Shown here: positions 25,838 to 34,277 of the stretch, piece after piece
How the letters are laid out: each line of letters begins with the position of its first letter
Numbering within the stretch: the stretch's first letter is position 1
NCBI GenBank assembly: GCA_964651825.1
Contig: CAZYWK010000001.1
Location: forward strand, 1-64,000
Direction of reading: 5' to 3'
DNA: 64,000 bases
From: Sva-07 sp964651825
GTDB lineage: Bacteria; Actinomycetota; Acidimicrobiia; Acidimicrobiales; Ilumatobacteraceae
Program-made: the position numbers and the translations under genes
Notes under the pieces: model-generated
The model's database searches: none
Told to the model about the DNA's origin: nothing
The model's input: only the letters and a program-made list of their open reading frames with translations

Positions 25838-25932
25838 GCCCGCGCCCCACCACGTCGCTGGTGGCAGTGGTCAACGGCGTGGTGTGATGCGGTCGTCGCG
25901 AAGATGAGCGGAGCGTAGAAGATCCGGGTCGT

Positions 25933-26793
25933 TCAGCCGATGACGGCCACAGGGACTGCAGCCTCGTCGAGCACCCGGTTGACCGTCGAACCGAACAGGC
26001 TGGATCGCAGGGCGCCGCGCCCGCGGGAACCGAGCACCAGCAGATCGCCGTCACGGACCGCAGCAAGGATCGACGCCGCAGAGCTGCCTTCGACCAGTTC
26101 GCCGTCCACGGCGCCGCCGCACACCTCACGCGCCAACTCGACGGCCACATCGAGCACCCGGCCCGCGTCGACACGGGTGAGGTCCCGGGCCTGGGACTCG
26201 GATGCCTCGGACACCCGGTAGGGGTAGTCCCAGCTGTGCACGACCAGCAGCGTGACCTCGTGGAGGTCGGCCTCGGCAGCGGCCCAGCGAAGGGCCGACC
26301 GCGCCTGTTCGGAATCGTCGACGCCGACGACCACCCGATCGAGCCGGCCACTGCTCGACGGCCCGCGGACGACGACGACCGGACAGCTCGCCCGCCGGAC
26401 GACCGCGCGAGTGGTGCTCCCGAGAAAGAACGTCGCGGCCGCGCCGCGGTGGCTGCTGGCGCCGAGCACGATCATGTCGACCGTGCCAGGAGGGAGTGTG
26501 GTGAGTTCGTGCGTGGCGCTCCCCACACCGACTCGTGTGCCGACGTCGAGACCCGGGTGCGTCGCGGCCACGCTGGCGAGCGCCTCGGCCGCCACCTCCG
26601 ATGCCGAGTCCATCAGATCCGGGCCGGTCCCGACGAGCGTCGACGCGCCGTAGATGTCGGCCGTCAGCGGAATCTCGTAGCAGGTGAGGATCTCGAGCCT
26701 GCACTTTCGAGCGGACGCCTCGCCAGCAGCCCATTCGAGGGCTTCGCGTGATTCCGGGCTTCCGTCGTAGCCGACCACGATCTGCTTGGTCAT
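25933..26793 (-). CDS. Universal stress protein, two tandem UspA domains
   Basis: 286 aa. Domain 1 starts IVVGYDGSPES and ends with the ATP-binding loop GASSHRGAAATFFLGSTTRAVV and VVVVRG. Domain 2 starts VVVGVDDSEQA and ends GSRGRGALRSSLFGSTVNRV. Both loops keep the GxxxxGxxxxxxxxGS(T)xxxV pattern, so ATP binding is expected, as in mycobacterial Rv2623-type proteins. The start at MTKQIVVG is supported by GGAGAGGTG upstream. It sits at the edge of the P-type ATPase/PPK2 module, as in dormancy-type regulons. Confidence 0.9.
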   Translation of the reverse strand: MTKQIVVGYDGSPESREALEWAAGEASARKCRLEILTCYEIPLTADIYGASTLVGTGPDLMDSASEVAAEALASVAATHPGLDVGTRVGVGSATHELTTLPPGTVDMIVLGASSHRGAAATFFLGSTTRAVVRRASCPVVVVRGPSSSGRLDRVVVGVDDSEQARSALRWAAAEADLHEVTLLVVHSWDYPYRVSEASESQARDLTRVDAGRVLDVAVELAREVCGGAVDGELVEGSSAASILAAVRDGDLLVLGSRGRGALRSSLFGSTVNRVLDEAAVPVAVIG

Positions 26794-26984
26794 CGTCGTC
26801 ACCTCTCCGTGCTGTGTGCGTCTGGGAGGCACCATACGCACTCGCACCTCCGTTGATCAGGGCCGTTGGACCTGAAACTCGGCGCGGGGAACGTCCGCGA
26901 CGTTCCGGCGTGCTTCGGGGCGCGCCGACGTCTTCTTCACCACGTCGCTGGCACCGCACTGCCAGTCGAACCACTGAGCGGTCG

Positions 26985-28268
26985 TCAGTAGTCGCGGTCG
27001 GCGAGCGAGGTCGGGTCGTCGAGGGCGGCGAGGGCGAATCCGGCGGTGCGCCGATAGCCCTCGGTGATCTCGTCGATCTCGGTCGGCGAGATGATGTCGC
27101 CGATGTCGTCGAACCCGTCGGGCGCCCGCTCCTCGACGAGCTGCATCGGCCGTTCCGGCCCGAGCCCGCGATTGGCCTCGACGATGGCGCTCGTCGGCGG
27201 CAGACGGACCTCCTCGTAGCGACGGAGCGCGGTGCCGAGGTCGCCGGCAGAGCGGATGCACCCGGCGAGCACCCGCGCGTCGAGGATCGCCTGGGAGGCA
27301 CCGTTCGAGCCGATCGGGTACATCGGGTGCGCCGCGTCGCCGAGCAATGTGACACGCCCGAACGTCCAGCGATCGACCGGGTCGCGGTCGACCATCGGGT
27401 AGACGAACGTGCGGGGCGCCGAAGCGATCAGCGCTGGCACGTCGAGCCAATCGAAGGCCCAGTGCTCGAAGGCGGGAAGGAAGTCCGCGAGGTCGCCCTC
27501 GCGATTCCAGTCCTCACGGTCGGCGAGGGATGCGTCGTCGGGTCGGAGCTCGGCGATGAAGTTGAACGTCTGGCGGCCGTCCGCGAGGTCGGTGATCGGG
27601 TAGCCGACGAACTTCTGGGCAGGGTGGCCGATCCAGATCATCGTGCGGCCGTCCAGCACCGGCGCACGGTCGACGACACCACGCCACAACAGGGCGCCGC
27701 TCCACTTCGGCGGCCCCTGCTCGGGGTAGAACTGGGCACGAGCGATCGAGTGGATGCCGTCCGCGGCGACGATCGCCGCGGCGCTGACGACGGTCTCGGC
27801 GCCATCGGATGCGGCGAACGTCGCTCGCGGCCCGTTCTCTGTCGGATCGACGCTGATCAGCCGGCGGTCGAGCGTGAGCCGGTTCGGGCCGATCCGCTCG
27901 GCGACCGCGTCGAGCAGGATCCGGTGCAGTTCGCCGCGATGGATCGACAGCTGCGGCCACCGGTAGCCGGCGGCGAGGCCACGAGGCTCGCTCCAGATCT
28001 CGCGGCCGTTCTTGGCGAAGTAGCCGAGGGTGGACGGCGCGACGGCGTGGGCCGACAACGGATCGAGCAGGCCCAACGCATCGAGCTCGCGTACCGAGTG
28101 CGGGAGCAGGTTGATGCCCACCCCGGCCGCCCGGATCTCCCGGACCGCCTCGTAGACCGTGACGTCGACGCCGATGGCGTGGAGGCTCAGCGCCGCGACG
28201 AGTCCGCCGATTCCTCCACCGACGATCGCGATGCCGTCGCCGAGGTCACACTGTCGGGCCGACGTCAC
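26985..28268 (-). CDS. FAD-dependent monooxygenase (salicylate hydroxylase-like)
   Basis: 427 aa group A flavin monooxygenase. The FAD-binding GxGxxG is IAIVGGGIGGLVAALSL near residue 15, the DG motif is AAIVAADGIHS, and the GD motif is VTLLGDAAHPMYPIGSNGASQA near 310. Members hydroxylate aromatic rings using NAD(P)H and O2; the substrate is unknown. The start is GTG 28268, which overlaps the stop of the upstream DUF3237 gene (GTGA). The 138-nt region 26794-26931, before the weakly coding stretch to 26984, shows no feature. Confidence 0.84.
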   Translation of the reverse strand: MTSARQCDLGDGIAIVGGGIGGLVAALSLHAIGVDVTVYEAVREIRAAGVGINLLPHSVRELDALGLLDPLSAHAVAPSTLGYFAKNGREIWSEPRGLAAGYRWPQLSIHRGELHRILLDAVAERIGPNRLTLDRRLISVDPTENGPRATFAASDGAETVVSAAAIVAADGIHSIARAQFYPEQGPPKWSGALLWRGVVDRAPVLDGRTMIWIGHPAQKFVGYPITDLADGRQTFNFIAELRPDDASLADREDWNREGDLADFLPAFEHWAFDWLDVPALIASAPRTFVYPMVDRDPVDRWTFGRVTLLGDAAHPMYPIGSNGASQAILDARVLAGCIRSAGDLGTALRRYEEVRLPPTSAIVEANRGLGPERPMQLVEERAPDGFDDIGDIISPTEIDEITEGYRRTAGFALAALDDPTSLADRDY

Positions 28269-28717
28269 GTCAGCTCGAACACGTTGATGCGCACGCTGTC
28301 GCTGCGCCGTTCGCCGGTCGACACCGCGAGCACGTCGTTCATCCACCGCAGGGCCGGCGCCGAGGTCGCGAGACGGACGTGTGTGCGGAAGTAGTACTCA
28401 CCAGGGTCGACCGGCTCGCCTGCAGCGATTCGCTCGAGCACCTCCGCCGGGGCATGTCGCAGGCCCGTCGAGCGGACTTCGATGAGATCGCCGTCGCTCG
28501 TTGCCAACGCGTAGTGAGCGTCGATCTCGATCACGCCGTCGGATCGCACGAGCTGCCAGTCGGAGCCGCCCGGAGCGAGCGTGCCCTCGACGCCGTCGCG
28601 GGTCGTGAACGATCCGCTCGTGAACGGGATCATCCGGCGGATGCCGGTGCCGACGTCGCCGAGATCGAGGATCGGCTCGACCTCCACGTCGATCGTCAGC
28701 AGTTCACGTAGCTCCAT
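28265..28717 (-). CDS. DUF3237 family protein
   Basis: 150 aa beta-barrel-type protein: MELRELLTIDVEVEP, TGIRRMIPFTSGSFT, WQLVRSDGVIEIDAHYALATSDG, EYYFRTHVRLATSAPALRWM and a C-terminal INVFELT. This layout is typical of DUF3237, often found with aromatic-degradation oxygenases. GAAAGGGG precedes the ATG by about 9 nt. It is co-translated with the FAD monooxygenase, so it is probably an accessory or isomerase-like partner, which is inference. Confidence 0.85.
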   Translation of the reverse strand: MELRELLTIDVEVEPILDLGDVGTGIRRMIPFTSGSFTTRDGVEGTLAPGGSDWQLVRSDGVIEIDAHYALATSDGDLIEVRSTGLRHAPAEVLERIAAGEPVDPGEYYFRTHVRLATSAPALRWMNDVLAVSTGERRSDSVRINVFELT

Positions 28718-28823
28718 CGATGCGCCCCTTTCTCGGCGGCTCATCGTCGCGCACGGCCACCGGTGGCGGCGAACCCCGACGCCCACTGACGGGCCATCGT
28801 TCGACACGCTTGGGCCGCTTGCG

Positions 28824-28829
28824 TAGCGT
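28824..28829 (+). promoter_or_regulatory. -10-like TAGCGT, 6 nt before the PCD-VOC start
   Basis: TAGCGT, then GACCGC, then ATG, with no ribosome-binding site. TTCGAC lies 18 nt upstream of the box as a possible -35. Confidence 0.5.
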
Positions 28830-28835
28830 GACCGC

Positions 28836-29486
28836 ATGGAGTACACCGACGTGACCCCGGCCGAATTCGACGCGTTGTCCGGCGTCGAGGACTGGCGATA
28901 CGTGCTCGGCGGCATCGTCGCCGAGTTCGCCTGCGGGTCGTTCGGCGCGGCCGCCGCGCTCGCGCTCGGGATCGCGGACGCGGCGGAACGCATGCAGCAT
29001 CACCCCGACATCGACCTGCGCTATCCCGACCGCGTACGCGTCGGGCTCACCACCCACGCCGTCGGCGGTCTCACCGAGTTGGACGTCGCGCTGGCCCGGG
29101 AGATCTCGACACTCGCCGCCGGCATCGGCGCTTCGGTGAGCCTGTCGGTTCCACAGCGGCTCGAGATCGCCCTCGACACGACCGATGTCGAGCGCATCAG
29201 GCCGTTCTGGGCCGCCGTGCTCGGTTACAAGGAGGCCGCCGGCGTGCTGGTCGACCCGTTGCGGATCGGACCACCGATGTGGTTCCAGGCAATGGATGAG
29301 CCCCGCCCCGATCGGAACCGGTTCCACCTCGATGTCTCCGTGCCGCACGACCAGGCCGAGCAGCGCATCGCCGACGCGCTCGCCGCGGGCGGCACGTTGG
29401 TCAGCGACGACCACGCCAGATCGTGGTGGGTGCTCGCGGACGCCGACGGCAATGAGGTGTGCGTGTGCACCTGGCAGGATCGCTGA
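28836..29486 (+). CDS. Pterin-4a-carbinolamine dehydratase fused to a VOC/glyoxalase-like domain
   Basis: 216 aa. Residues ~1-100 form a PCD domain with the signature QHHPDIDLRYPDRVRVGLTT and HAVGGLTELD, giving the catalytic His-His and His residues. Residues ~108-216 form a Glyoxalase_6-type VOC domain (IRPFWAAVLGY, NRFHLDVSVPHDQ, VLADADGNEVCVC). PCD recycles the pterin cofactor of aromatic hydroxylases. The fusion is a known actinobacterial architecture, and whether the second domain is enzymatic is unclear. The start is leaderless-type. Confidence 0.86.
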   Translation: MEYTDVTPAEFDALSGVEDWRYVLGGIVAEFACGSFGAAAALALGIADAAERMQHHPDIDLRYPDRVRVGLTTHAVGGLTELDVALAREISTLAAGIGASVSLSVPQRLEIALDTTDVERIRPFWAAVLGYKEAAGVLVDPLRIGPPMWFQAMDEPRPDRNRFHLDVSVPHDQAEQRIADALAAGGTLVSDDHARSWWVLADADGNEVCVCTWQDR

Positions 29487-29529
29487 CGGGACCACGTCGA
29501 GGGCGCGTCGATCACCAGGAGGAAGCATC

Positions 29530-30525
29530 ATGGAACCCGGATCGGACGAGTGGCTGAACTCGACCGTCGAGGACGTCGTCGACCCTGACGTCGAGATCAT
29601 CGACCCCCACCATCACCTCTGGCCGGCGGGCGGGGCGATGGCCTACGGGCTCGCCGACCTCGAGAGCGACCTCGCATCAGGCCACAACGTCATCGACACG
29701 GTCTTCGTCGAGTGCCATGCCAGCTACCGAACCGGCGAGCCGCGACACCTCTGCCCGGTCGGCGAGACCGAGTTCGTCGTCGCAGCCGCAGAAACCTCGT
29801 CACGGCAGGTGATCGGTGGCATCGTTGCTTTCGCCGACCTGACCGACCTCGACCACCTCGACGAGGTGCTCGACGCCCAGGAGGCGGCGAGCAAGGGCCG
29901 GTTGCGCGGCATCCGGCACGCCGGGTCGCACGCGTTGCATCCGGAGCTGCTGGCGATTCCCGGACGCGCGCCGGCCGATCTCTACGCCGACGAGGCATTC
30001 CGCACCGGGGTGCGGCGGCTCGGCGAGCGCGGCCTCACCTACGACACGTGGCACTACCACTACCAGAACCCGGACTTCGTCGAGCTCGCCCGTGCGGTGC
30101 CCGGCACGCTGATGGTGCTCGACCACTTCGGCACGCCGCTCGGCGTCGGGCCGTACGCGGAGCGGCGCGGCGAGATCTTCGAACGCTGGCTCACCGACCT
30201 GTCCGCCATTGCCACTTGCCCGAATGTGCGGGCCAAGCTCGGTGGCCTCGCGATGCCCGACAACGGCTTCGGCTGGAACGTGGCGGAACGGCCGCCGTCG
30301 TCGAACGATTTCGTGAAGGTGCAGGCGCCGTACTACGTGCACGCGATCGAGTCGTTCGGGCCCGAACGGTGCATGTTCGAGTCGAACTTCCCCGTCGACC
30401 GCCTGTCATTGTCGTATCGCACGTTGTGGAACGCGTTGAAGAAGATCGCCGCGCCGTACTCCGACACCGAGCGGGATCGGATGTTCCGTGGCACCGCCGC
30501 CGAGGTCTACCGCCTCGCCCGCTGA
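29530..30525 (+). CDS. Amidohydrolase_2 (TIM-barrel lactonase/decarboxylase-like)
   Basis: 331 aa COG3618-type amidohydrolase. It has the N-terminal metal motif IIDPHHHLW near residue 25, an internal FVECHASY, MVLDHFGTPLG near 195, and the C-terminal CMFESNFPVDRLS holding the barrel-end acidic residue. Relatives include L-fucono-lactonase, 2-pyrone-4,6-dicarboxylate hydrolase and other ring-opening hydrolases. AGGAGGAAG precedes the start. It lies between the PCD-VOC gene and the ole cluster; a link to the nearby monooxygenase in aromatic breakdown is plausible but not shown. Confidence 0.82.
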   Translation: MEPGSDEWLNSTVEDVVDPDVEIIDPHHHLWPAGGAMAYGLADLESDLASGHNVIDTVFVECHASYRTGEPRHLCPVGETEFVVAAAETSSRQVIGGIVAFADLTDLDHLDEVLDAQEAASKGRLRGIRHAGSHALHPELLAIPGRAPADLYADEAFRTGVRRLGERGLTYDTWHYHYQNPDFVELARAVPGTLMVLDHFGTPLGVGPYAERRGEIFERWLTDLSAIATCPNVRAKLGGLAMPDNGFGWNVAERPPSSNDFVKVQAPYYVHAIESFGPERCMFESNFPVDRLSLSYRTLWNALKKIAAPYSDTERDRMFRGTAAEVYRLAR

Positions 30526-30589
30526 GCGCGCCCGTTTCGGCGTGTTCGACGTCGCCACGCCTGCGCAAGGCGGCGGGGGAACAGTGGCG

Positions 30590-30595
30590 TAGGAT
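30590..30595 (+). promoter_or_regulatory. Candidate -10 (TAGGAT) of the ole operon
   Basis: TAGGAT lies 29 nt before oleA, whose ATG is preceded by GAAAGGA. No clear -35 is seen. The box falls in a 99-nt gap after the amidohydrolase. Confidence 0.45.
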
Positions 30596-30624
30596 CACCG
30601 TTCTCCGCCTCCGAAAGGACCCCG

Positions 30625-31650
30625 ATGACCGCCAATTCCGTACTGACCCATCACAACGTGGGCCTGCTCACGGTCGACGCGGTCGAGGCGCCCGAAGCGG
30701 TCAGCTCCGCGTGGATCGACGAGCAGCTGGCCGACACCTACGAACGCACCGGCCTCAAGCCGGGCACGCTCAGCGAGCTCGCCGGCATCGAGGAGCGCCG
30801 GTGGTGGCCGGAGGGGATGCCGTTCGACGAAGCGGCGGCGCTCGCCGGCAGGGCGGCGATCGAGGCGTCGGGTGTCGACCCCGACCGGATCGGCATGCTG
30901 ATCTCCACGTCGGTGTGCAAACACCATCTGGAGCCGTCCGTGTCGTGTGCGGTGCACCACCGCCTCGAGCTGTCCACGAGCTGTCTCAACTTCGACGTCG
31001 GCAACGCCTGCCTCGGGTTCATCAACGGCATGCAGATCGCCGCCGCGGCGATCGACTCCGGCCAGATCGACTACGCCCTGATCGTCGACGGCGAGGGCAG
31101 CCGGTACACCCAGGAGACCACGATCGCCCGGCTCCAGGAGCCGACCACGCAGGCCGCCGACGTGTTCGCCGAGTTCGCCTCGCTCACGCTCGGCTCCGGC
31201 GCCGCCGCCGCGGTGATCGGGCGGATGGACCAGCACCCCGACGCCCACCGCCTCGTCGGTGGCATCGCCCGGTCCGGCACCCAGCACAACAAGCTCTGCG
31301 TCGGCGACCTCGACCGCATGGAGACCGACACCCACGGGTTGCTCGTGGCCGGCCTCGACCTCGCCGAGGCGGCCTGGAAGAACTCCGGCCACGACTTCGA
31401 CTGGGAGGTGGGGATGGACTGGTACATCATCCACCAGATCAGTCAGGTCCACACCACGTTGATCACCGAGCGGCTCGGGATCGACCCCGAGCGCGTGCCG
31501 TTGACGTTCCCCCGTTACGGCAACGTCGGCCCCGCGGCCATTCCGATCACCCTCGCGAGTGTCAGCGACCAGATCGCCAAGGATCAGCGCGTGCTGTGCA
31601 TGGGGATCGGCTCGGGGCTGAACACCAGCTTCAGCGAAATCGTCTGGTGA
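30625..31650 (+). CDS. oleA: OleA, thiolase-fold acyl-CoA condensing enzyme
   Basis: 341 aa. OleA performs a head-to-head Claisen condensation of two acyl-CoAs to a beta-keto acid, the first step of long-chain olefin synthesis. The catalytic Cys129 lies in FDVGNACLGFINGM. The catalytic His is in WYIIHQISQVHTT and the Asn in PRYGNVGPAA. LISTSVCKHHLEPS and an early Glu-rich loop also match OleA rather than FabH. It is followed without a gap by oleBC and then oleD, which fixes the assignment. Confidence 0.92.
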   Translation: MTANSVLTHHNVGLLTVDAVEAPEAVSSAWIDEQLADTYERTGLKPGTLSELAGIEERRWWPEGMPFDEAAALAGRAAIEASGVDPDRIGMLISTSVCKHHLEPSVSCAVHHRLELSTSCLNFDVGNACLGFINGMQIAAAAIDSGQIDYALIVDGEGSRYTQETTIARLQEPTTQAADVFAEFASLTLGSGAAAAVIGRMDQHPDAHRLVGGIARSGTQHNKLCVGDLDRMETDTHGLLVAGLDLAEAAWKNSGHDFDWEVGMDWYIIHQISQVHTTLITERLGIDPERVPLTFPRYGNVGPAAIPITLASVSDQIAKDQRVLCMGIGSGLNTSFSEIVW

Positions 31651-34271
31651 CCGCACCGCCCGCTCCTGGGACACCCGTTCCGGGGTGGGCGCCCGACCCG
31701 CCGACCGAGCAGCAGTGGCGCTACTGGCAGCTCGACGCGGCCTGGTCGCGGTTCATCGACGTCACCGATCACGACGGCATCGCTCACCGATGGCACGTCC
31801 TCGACACGGCGGTCGCCGACCCGGTGGCCACGATCGTCTGCGTCCATGGCAACCCGACATGGGCCTACGCGTGGGCGACGTTCCTGCGTCGCTTCGGTGC
31901 GACCCACCGCGTGATTGCCGTCGACCAGCTCGGGATGGGCTACAGCGAGCGCACCGCGCAGCGACGCTACGCCACGCGCGTGCGCGACCTCGGCGACGTG
32001 ATTCAAGCGCTCGACGTGCGGGCCGATCGCCCGCTGTTCGTCGCCGCACACGACTGGGGCGGCGCCATCGCCATGGGGTGGGCGGTCGATCACGTCGATC
32101 GGCTGGCGGGCATGATCCTGTCCAACACCGGCATCGCCGTCCCCGAGGGCCGTTCCGCGCCGGCGATCATCCGTCTCGCCGCATCGGCCGGGATGCTCGA
32201 GCTCGTCTGCCACGGCACGCCGACGTTCGTCGCCGGAACCACCTGGCTGTCCGGCAATCGGCTCACGAGGGCCGATCGAGCGGCGTTCCGCGCCCCCTAC
32301 CGAGGCGCCCAGTCGAGGGTGGCGATCGCCGACTTCGTGGGCGACATCCCGCTCTCGCCCGGACACCCGTCGGAACGGTCGCTGCAGGCCGTGGCCGACC
32401 GCCTCGGCTCGCTCGACGTGCCGGTGCTGCTCGCGTGGGGCGCCCGCGACCCGGTGTTCGACGACGACTTCGCCGTCGACCTCACCCGCCGCCTGCCGAA
32501 CACCGTGCTGCACCGCTTCCCCGACGCCAGCCACCTCGTGATGGCCGAGTCCCGACCCGGTGAGGCCGGCGTCGCGTCCGTCGCCGCCGACTTCATGTCC
32601 GATGTCGTCTCCGGTCGTCGTTTGCGTCGGGATCCGGCACCGACAGGTGTGCCGAATCCCGACGCAAACGACGACCGGGCGCTCTGGGCCGGGGTTACGG
32701 AGCGGGCCCGGGGCGGCGGCGGAGGCGAGGTGGCGTTCGTCGACATGGCCTCGGGGCAGCAGCTCACCTTCGCCGAGCTCGACGGGCGGATCGCCGCCAT
32801 CGCCGGCGAGCTGGCCAGGCGGGGAGTCCGGCCAGGCGACCGGGTGGCGATGATCACACCGCCAGGGATCGACTTGGTGGCGGCCGTGTACGGGGTGTGG
32901 CGCGCCGGTGGTGTCACCGTCGTGGCCGACCGAGGGCTCGGCCTGCGTGGGCTGGGCGCGGCGGTCCGCAGCGCTCGTGTCTCTTGGATGATCGGGCCCC
33001 GCCAGGCTCGCCTGGCGGCGCGGGCGATGCGCTGGGCGCCGCGGGCGACGGCGATCGACATCGACGACCTGGTGGCGCCACGCCAGGCCACTGCTTCGAG
33101 CCTGCCTCCGGAGCCGGGCGGTGATGATCTCGCGGCCGTCCTCTTCACGTCGGGCGCGACAGGGCCGGCGAAGGGCGTTCGCTACCGGCACCGCCAGCTC
33201 GCCGCCCAGCGCGACGCGCTCGCCCGGACCTACGACATCACGGCGGACGATCGCCTCGTCGCCGCGTTCGCCCCGTTCGCGCTGTATGGGCCTGCGCTCG
33301 GGATCCCGACCTGCCTGCCGGCTTGTGACGTGACCAAACCCGGTCAGCTGACCGCATCGATGCTCGACGACGCGTGCGCGCGTGTCGATGCGACCCTGGC
33401 CTTCGGTTCACCCGCCGCGCTCGCCAACGTGGTGGCGACCGCGGGGAACCGGACGCGCTGGCGAGGGCTCGGGGGGCTGCGAATCGTGTTCTCTGCCGGA
33501 GCGCCGGTGCCCGCGGAGACGCTCCACGAGGTGGCGCGTCTGACGCCGAACGCGTCGATGCACACGCCCTATGGGATGACCGAGGCGCTGCCGGTCGCCG
33601 ACATCGACCTGCCGGGGATCGACGCGGCGACGCTCGACGAGCCGTACGGCGGTGTGTGCGTCGGGCAACCGGTCGAGGGCGCCTCGGTGCGGATCGTCGC
33701 GCTCGACGCTCCCTCCGATCAGCTCCCGACGGTGGCCGACCGCGCTCCGGGCGAGACCGGTGAGATCCTCGTGTCGGCGCCGTGGGTGTCCGACGGGTAC
33801 CTCGGCCTGTGGGCCGTCCAACGCGCTGCCCGCCCGGCGGCGGCCGACGACGGTCCGGTCTGGCACCGGACCGGCGACGTCGGGCATGTCGACGCCCAGG
33901 GCCGGCTGTGGGTCGAAGGCCGAACCGTTCACGTGATCCACACCGAATCCGGCCCGCTCACGCCGGTCCCGATCGAGCGCGCGGTCGAGCGCGGGCTCGG
34001 CGTCGCCCGATCGGCCGCGGTCGGTGTCGGCCCGCACGGGGTCCAGCAGCTTGCGGTCGTCGTCGAGGATCCGGCGGCCGACGACGGGCTCGCCAACACC
34101 GGCCGCAGCGCTGAGGTGCGCGCACTCGTCACCCACCCTGTCGCGGCGGTGCTGACGCTGCGTGCACTGCCGGTCGACATCCGTCACAACGCCAAGATCG
34201 ACCGCACCGCTGTGGCCCACTGGGCCGCCGCCGTCCTCGCCGGCCGCCGGGCCCGCGCCCCGAAGCGTTGA
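31647..34271 (+). CDS. oleBC: OleBC fusion: beta-lactone decarboxylase + beta-lactone synthetase
   Basis: 874 aa. Residues ~1-320 are OleB, a haloalkane-dehalogenase-like alpha/beta hydrolase (CVHGNPTWAY, nucleophile elbow AAHDWGGA, His in DASHLVM). Residues ~345-874 are OleC, an AMP-binding enzyme (VLFTSGATGPAKGV, TPYGMTEALP, WHRTGDVGHVD) forming the beta-lactone that OleB decarboxylates to the alkene. Fused OleBC is known in actinobacteria. GTG 31647 overlaps the oleA stop. The linker, residues 322-344, is encoded by a palindromic repeat (32611-32678) also found twice outside genes. Confidence 0.93.
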   Translation: MTAPPAPGTPVPGWAPDPPTEQQWRYWQLDAAWSRFIDVTDHDGIAHRWHVLDTAVADPVATIVCVHGNPTWAYAWATFLRRFGATHRVIAVDQLGMGYSERTAQRRYATRVRDLGDVIQALDVRADRPLFVAAHDWGGAIAMGWAVDHVDRLAGMILSNTGIAVPEGRSAPAIIRLAASAGMLELVCHGTPTFVAGTTWLSGNRLTRADRAAFRAPYRGAQSRVAIADFVGDIPLSPGHPSERSLQAVADRLGSLDVPVLLAWGARDPVFDDDFAVDLTRRLPNTVLHRFPDASHLVMAESRPGEAGVASVAADFMSDVVSGRRLRRDPAPTGVPNPDANDDRALWAGVTERARGGGGGEVAFVDMASGQQLTFAELDGRIAAIAGELARRGVRPGDRVAMITPPGIDLVAAVYGVWRAGGVTVVADRGLGLRGLGAAVRSARVSWMIGPRQARLAARAMRWAPRATAIDIDDLVAPRQATASSLPPEPGGDDLAAVLFTSGATGPAKGVRYRHRQLAAQRDALARTYDITADDRLVAAFAPFALYGPALGIPTCLPACDVTKPGQLTASMLDDACARVDATLAFGSPAALANVVATAGNRTRWRGLGGLRIVFSAGAPVPAETLHEVARLTPNASMHTPYGMTEALPVADIDLPGIDAATLDEPYGGVCVGQPVEGASVRIVALDAPSDQLPTVADRAPGETGEILVSAPWVSDGYLGLWAVQRAARPAAADDGPVWHRTGDVGHVDAQGRLWVEGRTVHVIHTESGPLTPVPIERAVERGLGVARSAAVGVGPHGVQQLAVVVEDPAADDGLANTGRSAEVRALVTHPVAAVLTLRALPVDIRHNAKIDRTAVAHWAAAVLAGRRARAPKR
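32611..32678. repeat. Palindromic repeat copy 1, in frame inside oleBC
   Basis: 68 bp. Perfect 23-bp arms begin CCGGTCG and continue into the family core TCGTTTGCGTCGGGAT. A 2-nt mismatch (CC/GA) follows, then an inner 5-bp stem GGCAC/GTGCC and an 8-nt loop. Relative to copies 2 and 3 it is inverted, since its centre reads CACCGACAGGTG. It contributes no stop codon and keeps frame. Confidence 0.93.
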
Positions 34272-34277
34272 CCGGCG

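Noticed and set aside
22998..26351. 1117-codon leftward frame across MFS, antiporter and Usp genes
   Set aside because: It crosses three well-supported genes in the wrong frame and has low-complexity composition.
29712..31646. Upstream in-frame extension of oleBC
   Set aside because: The frame is open far upstream only as an antisense-like shadow of the amidohydrolase and oleA genes. The GTG overlapping the oleA stop is the natural start.
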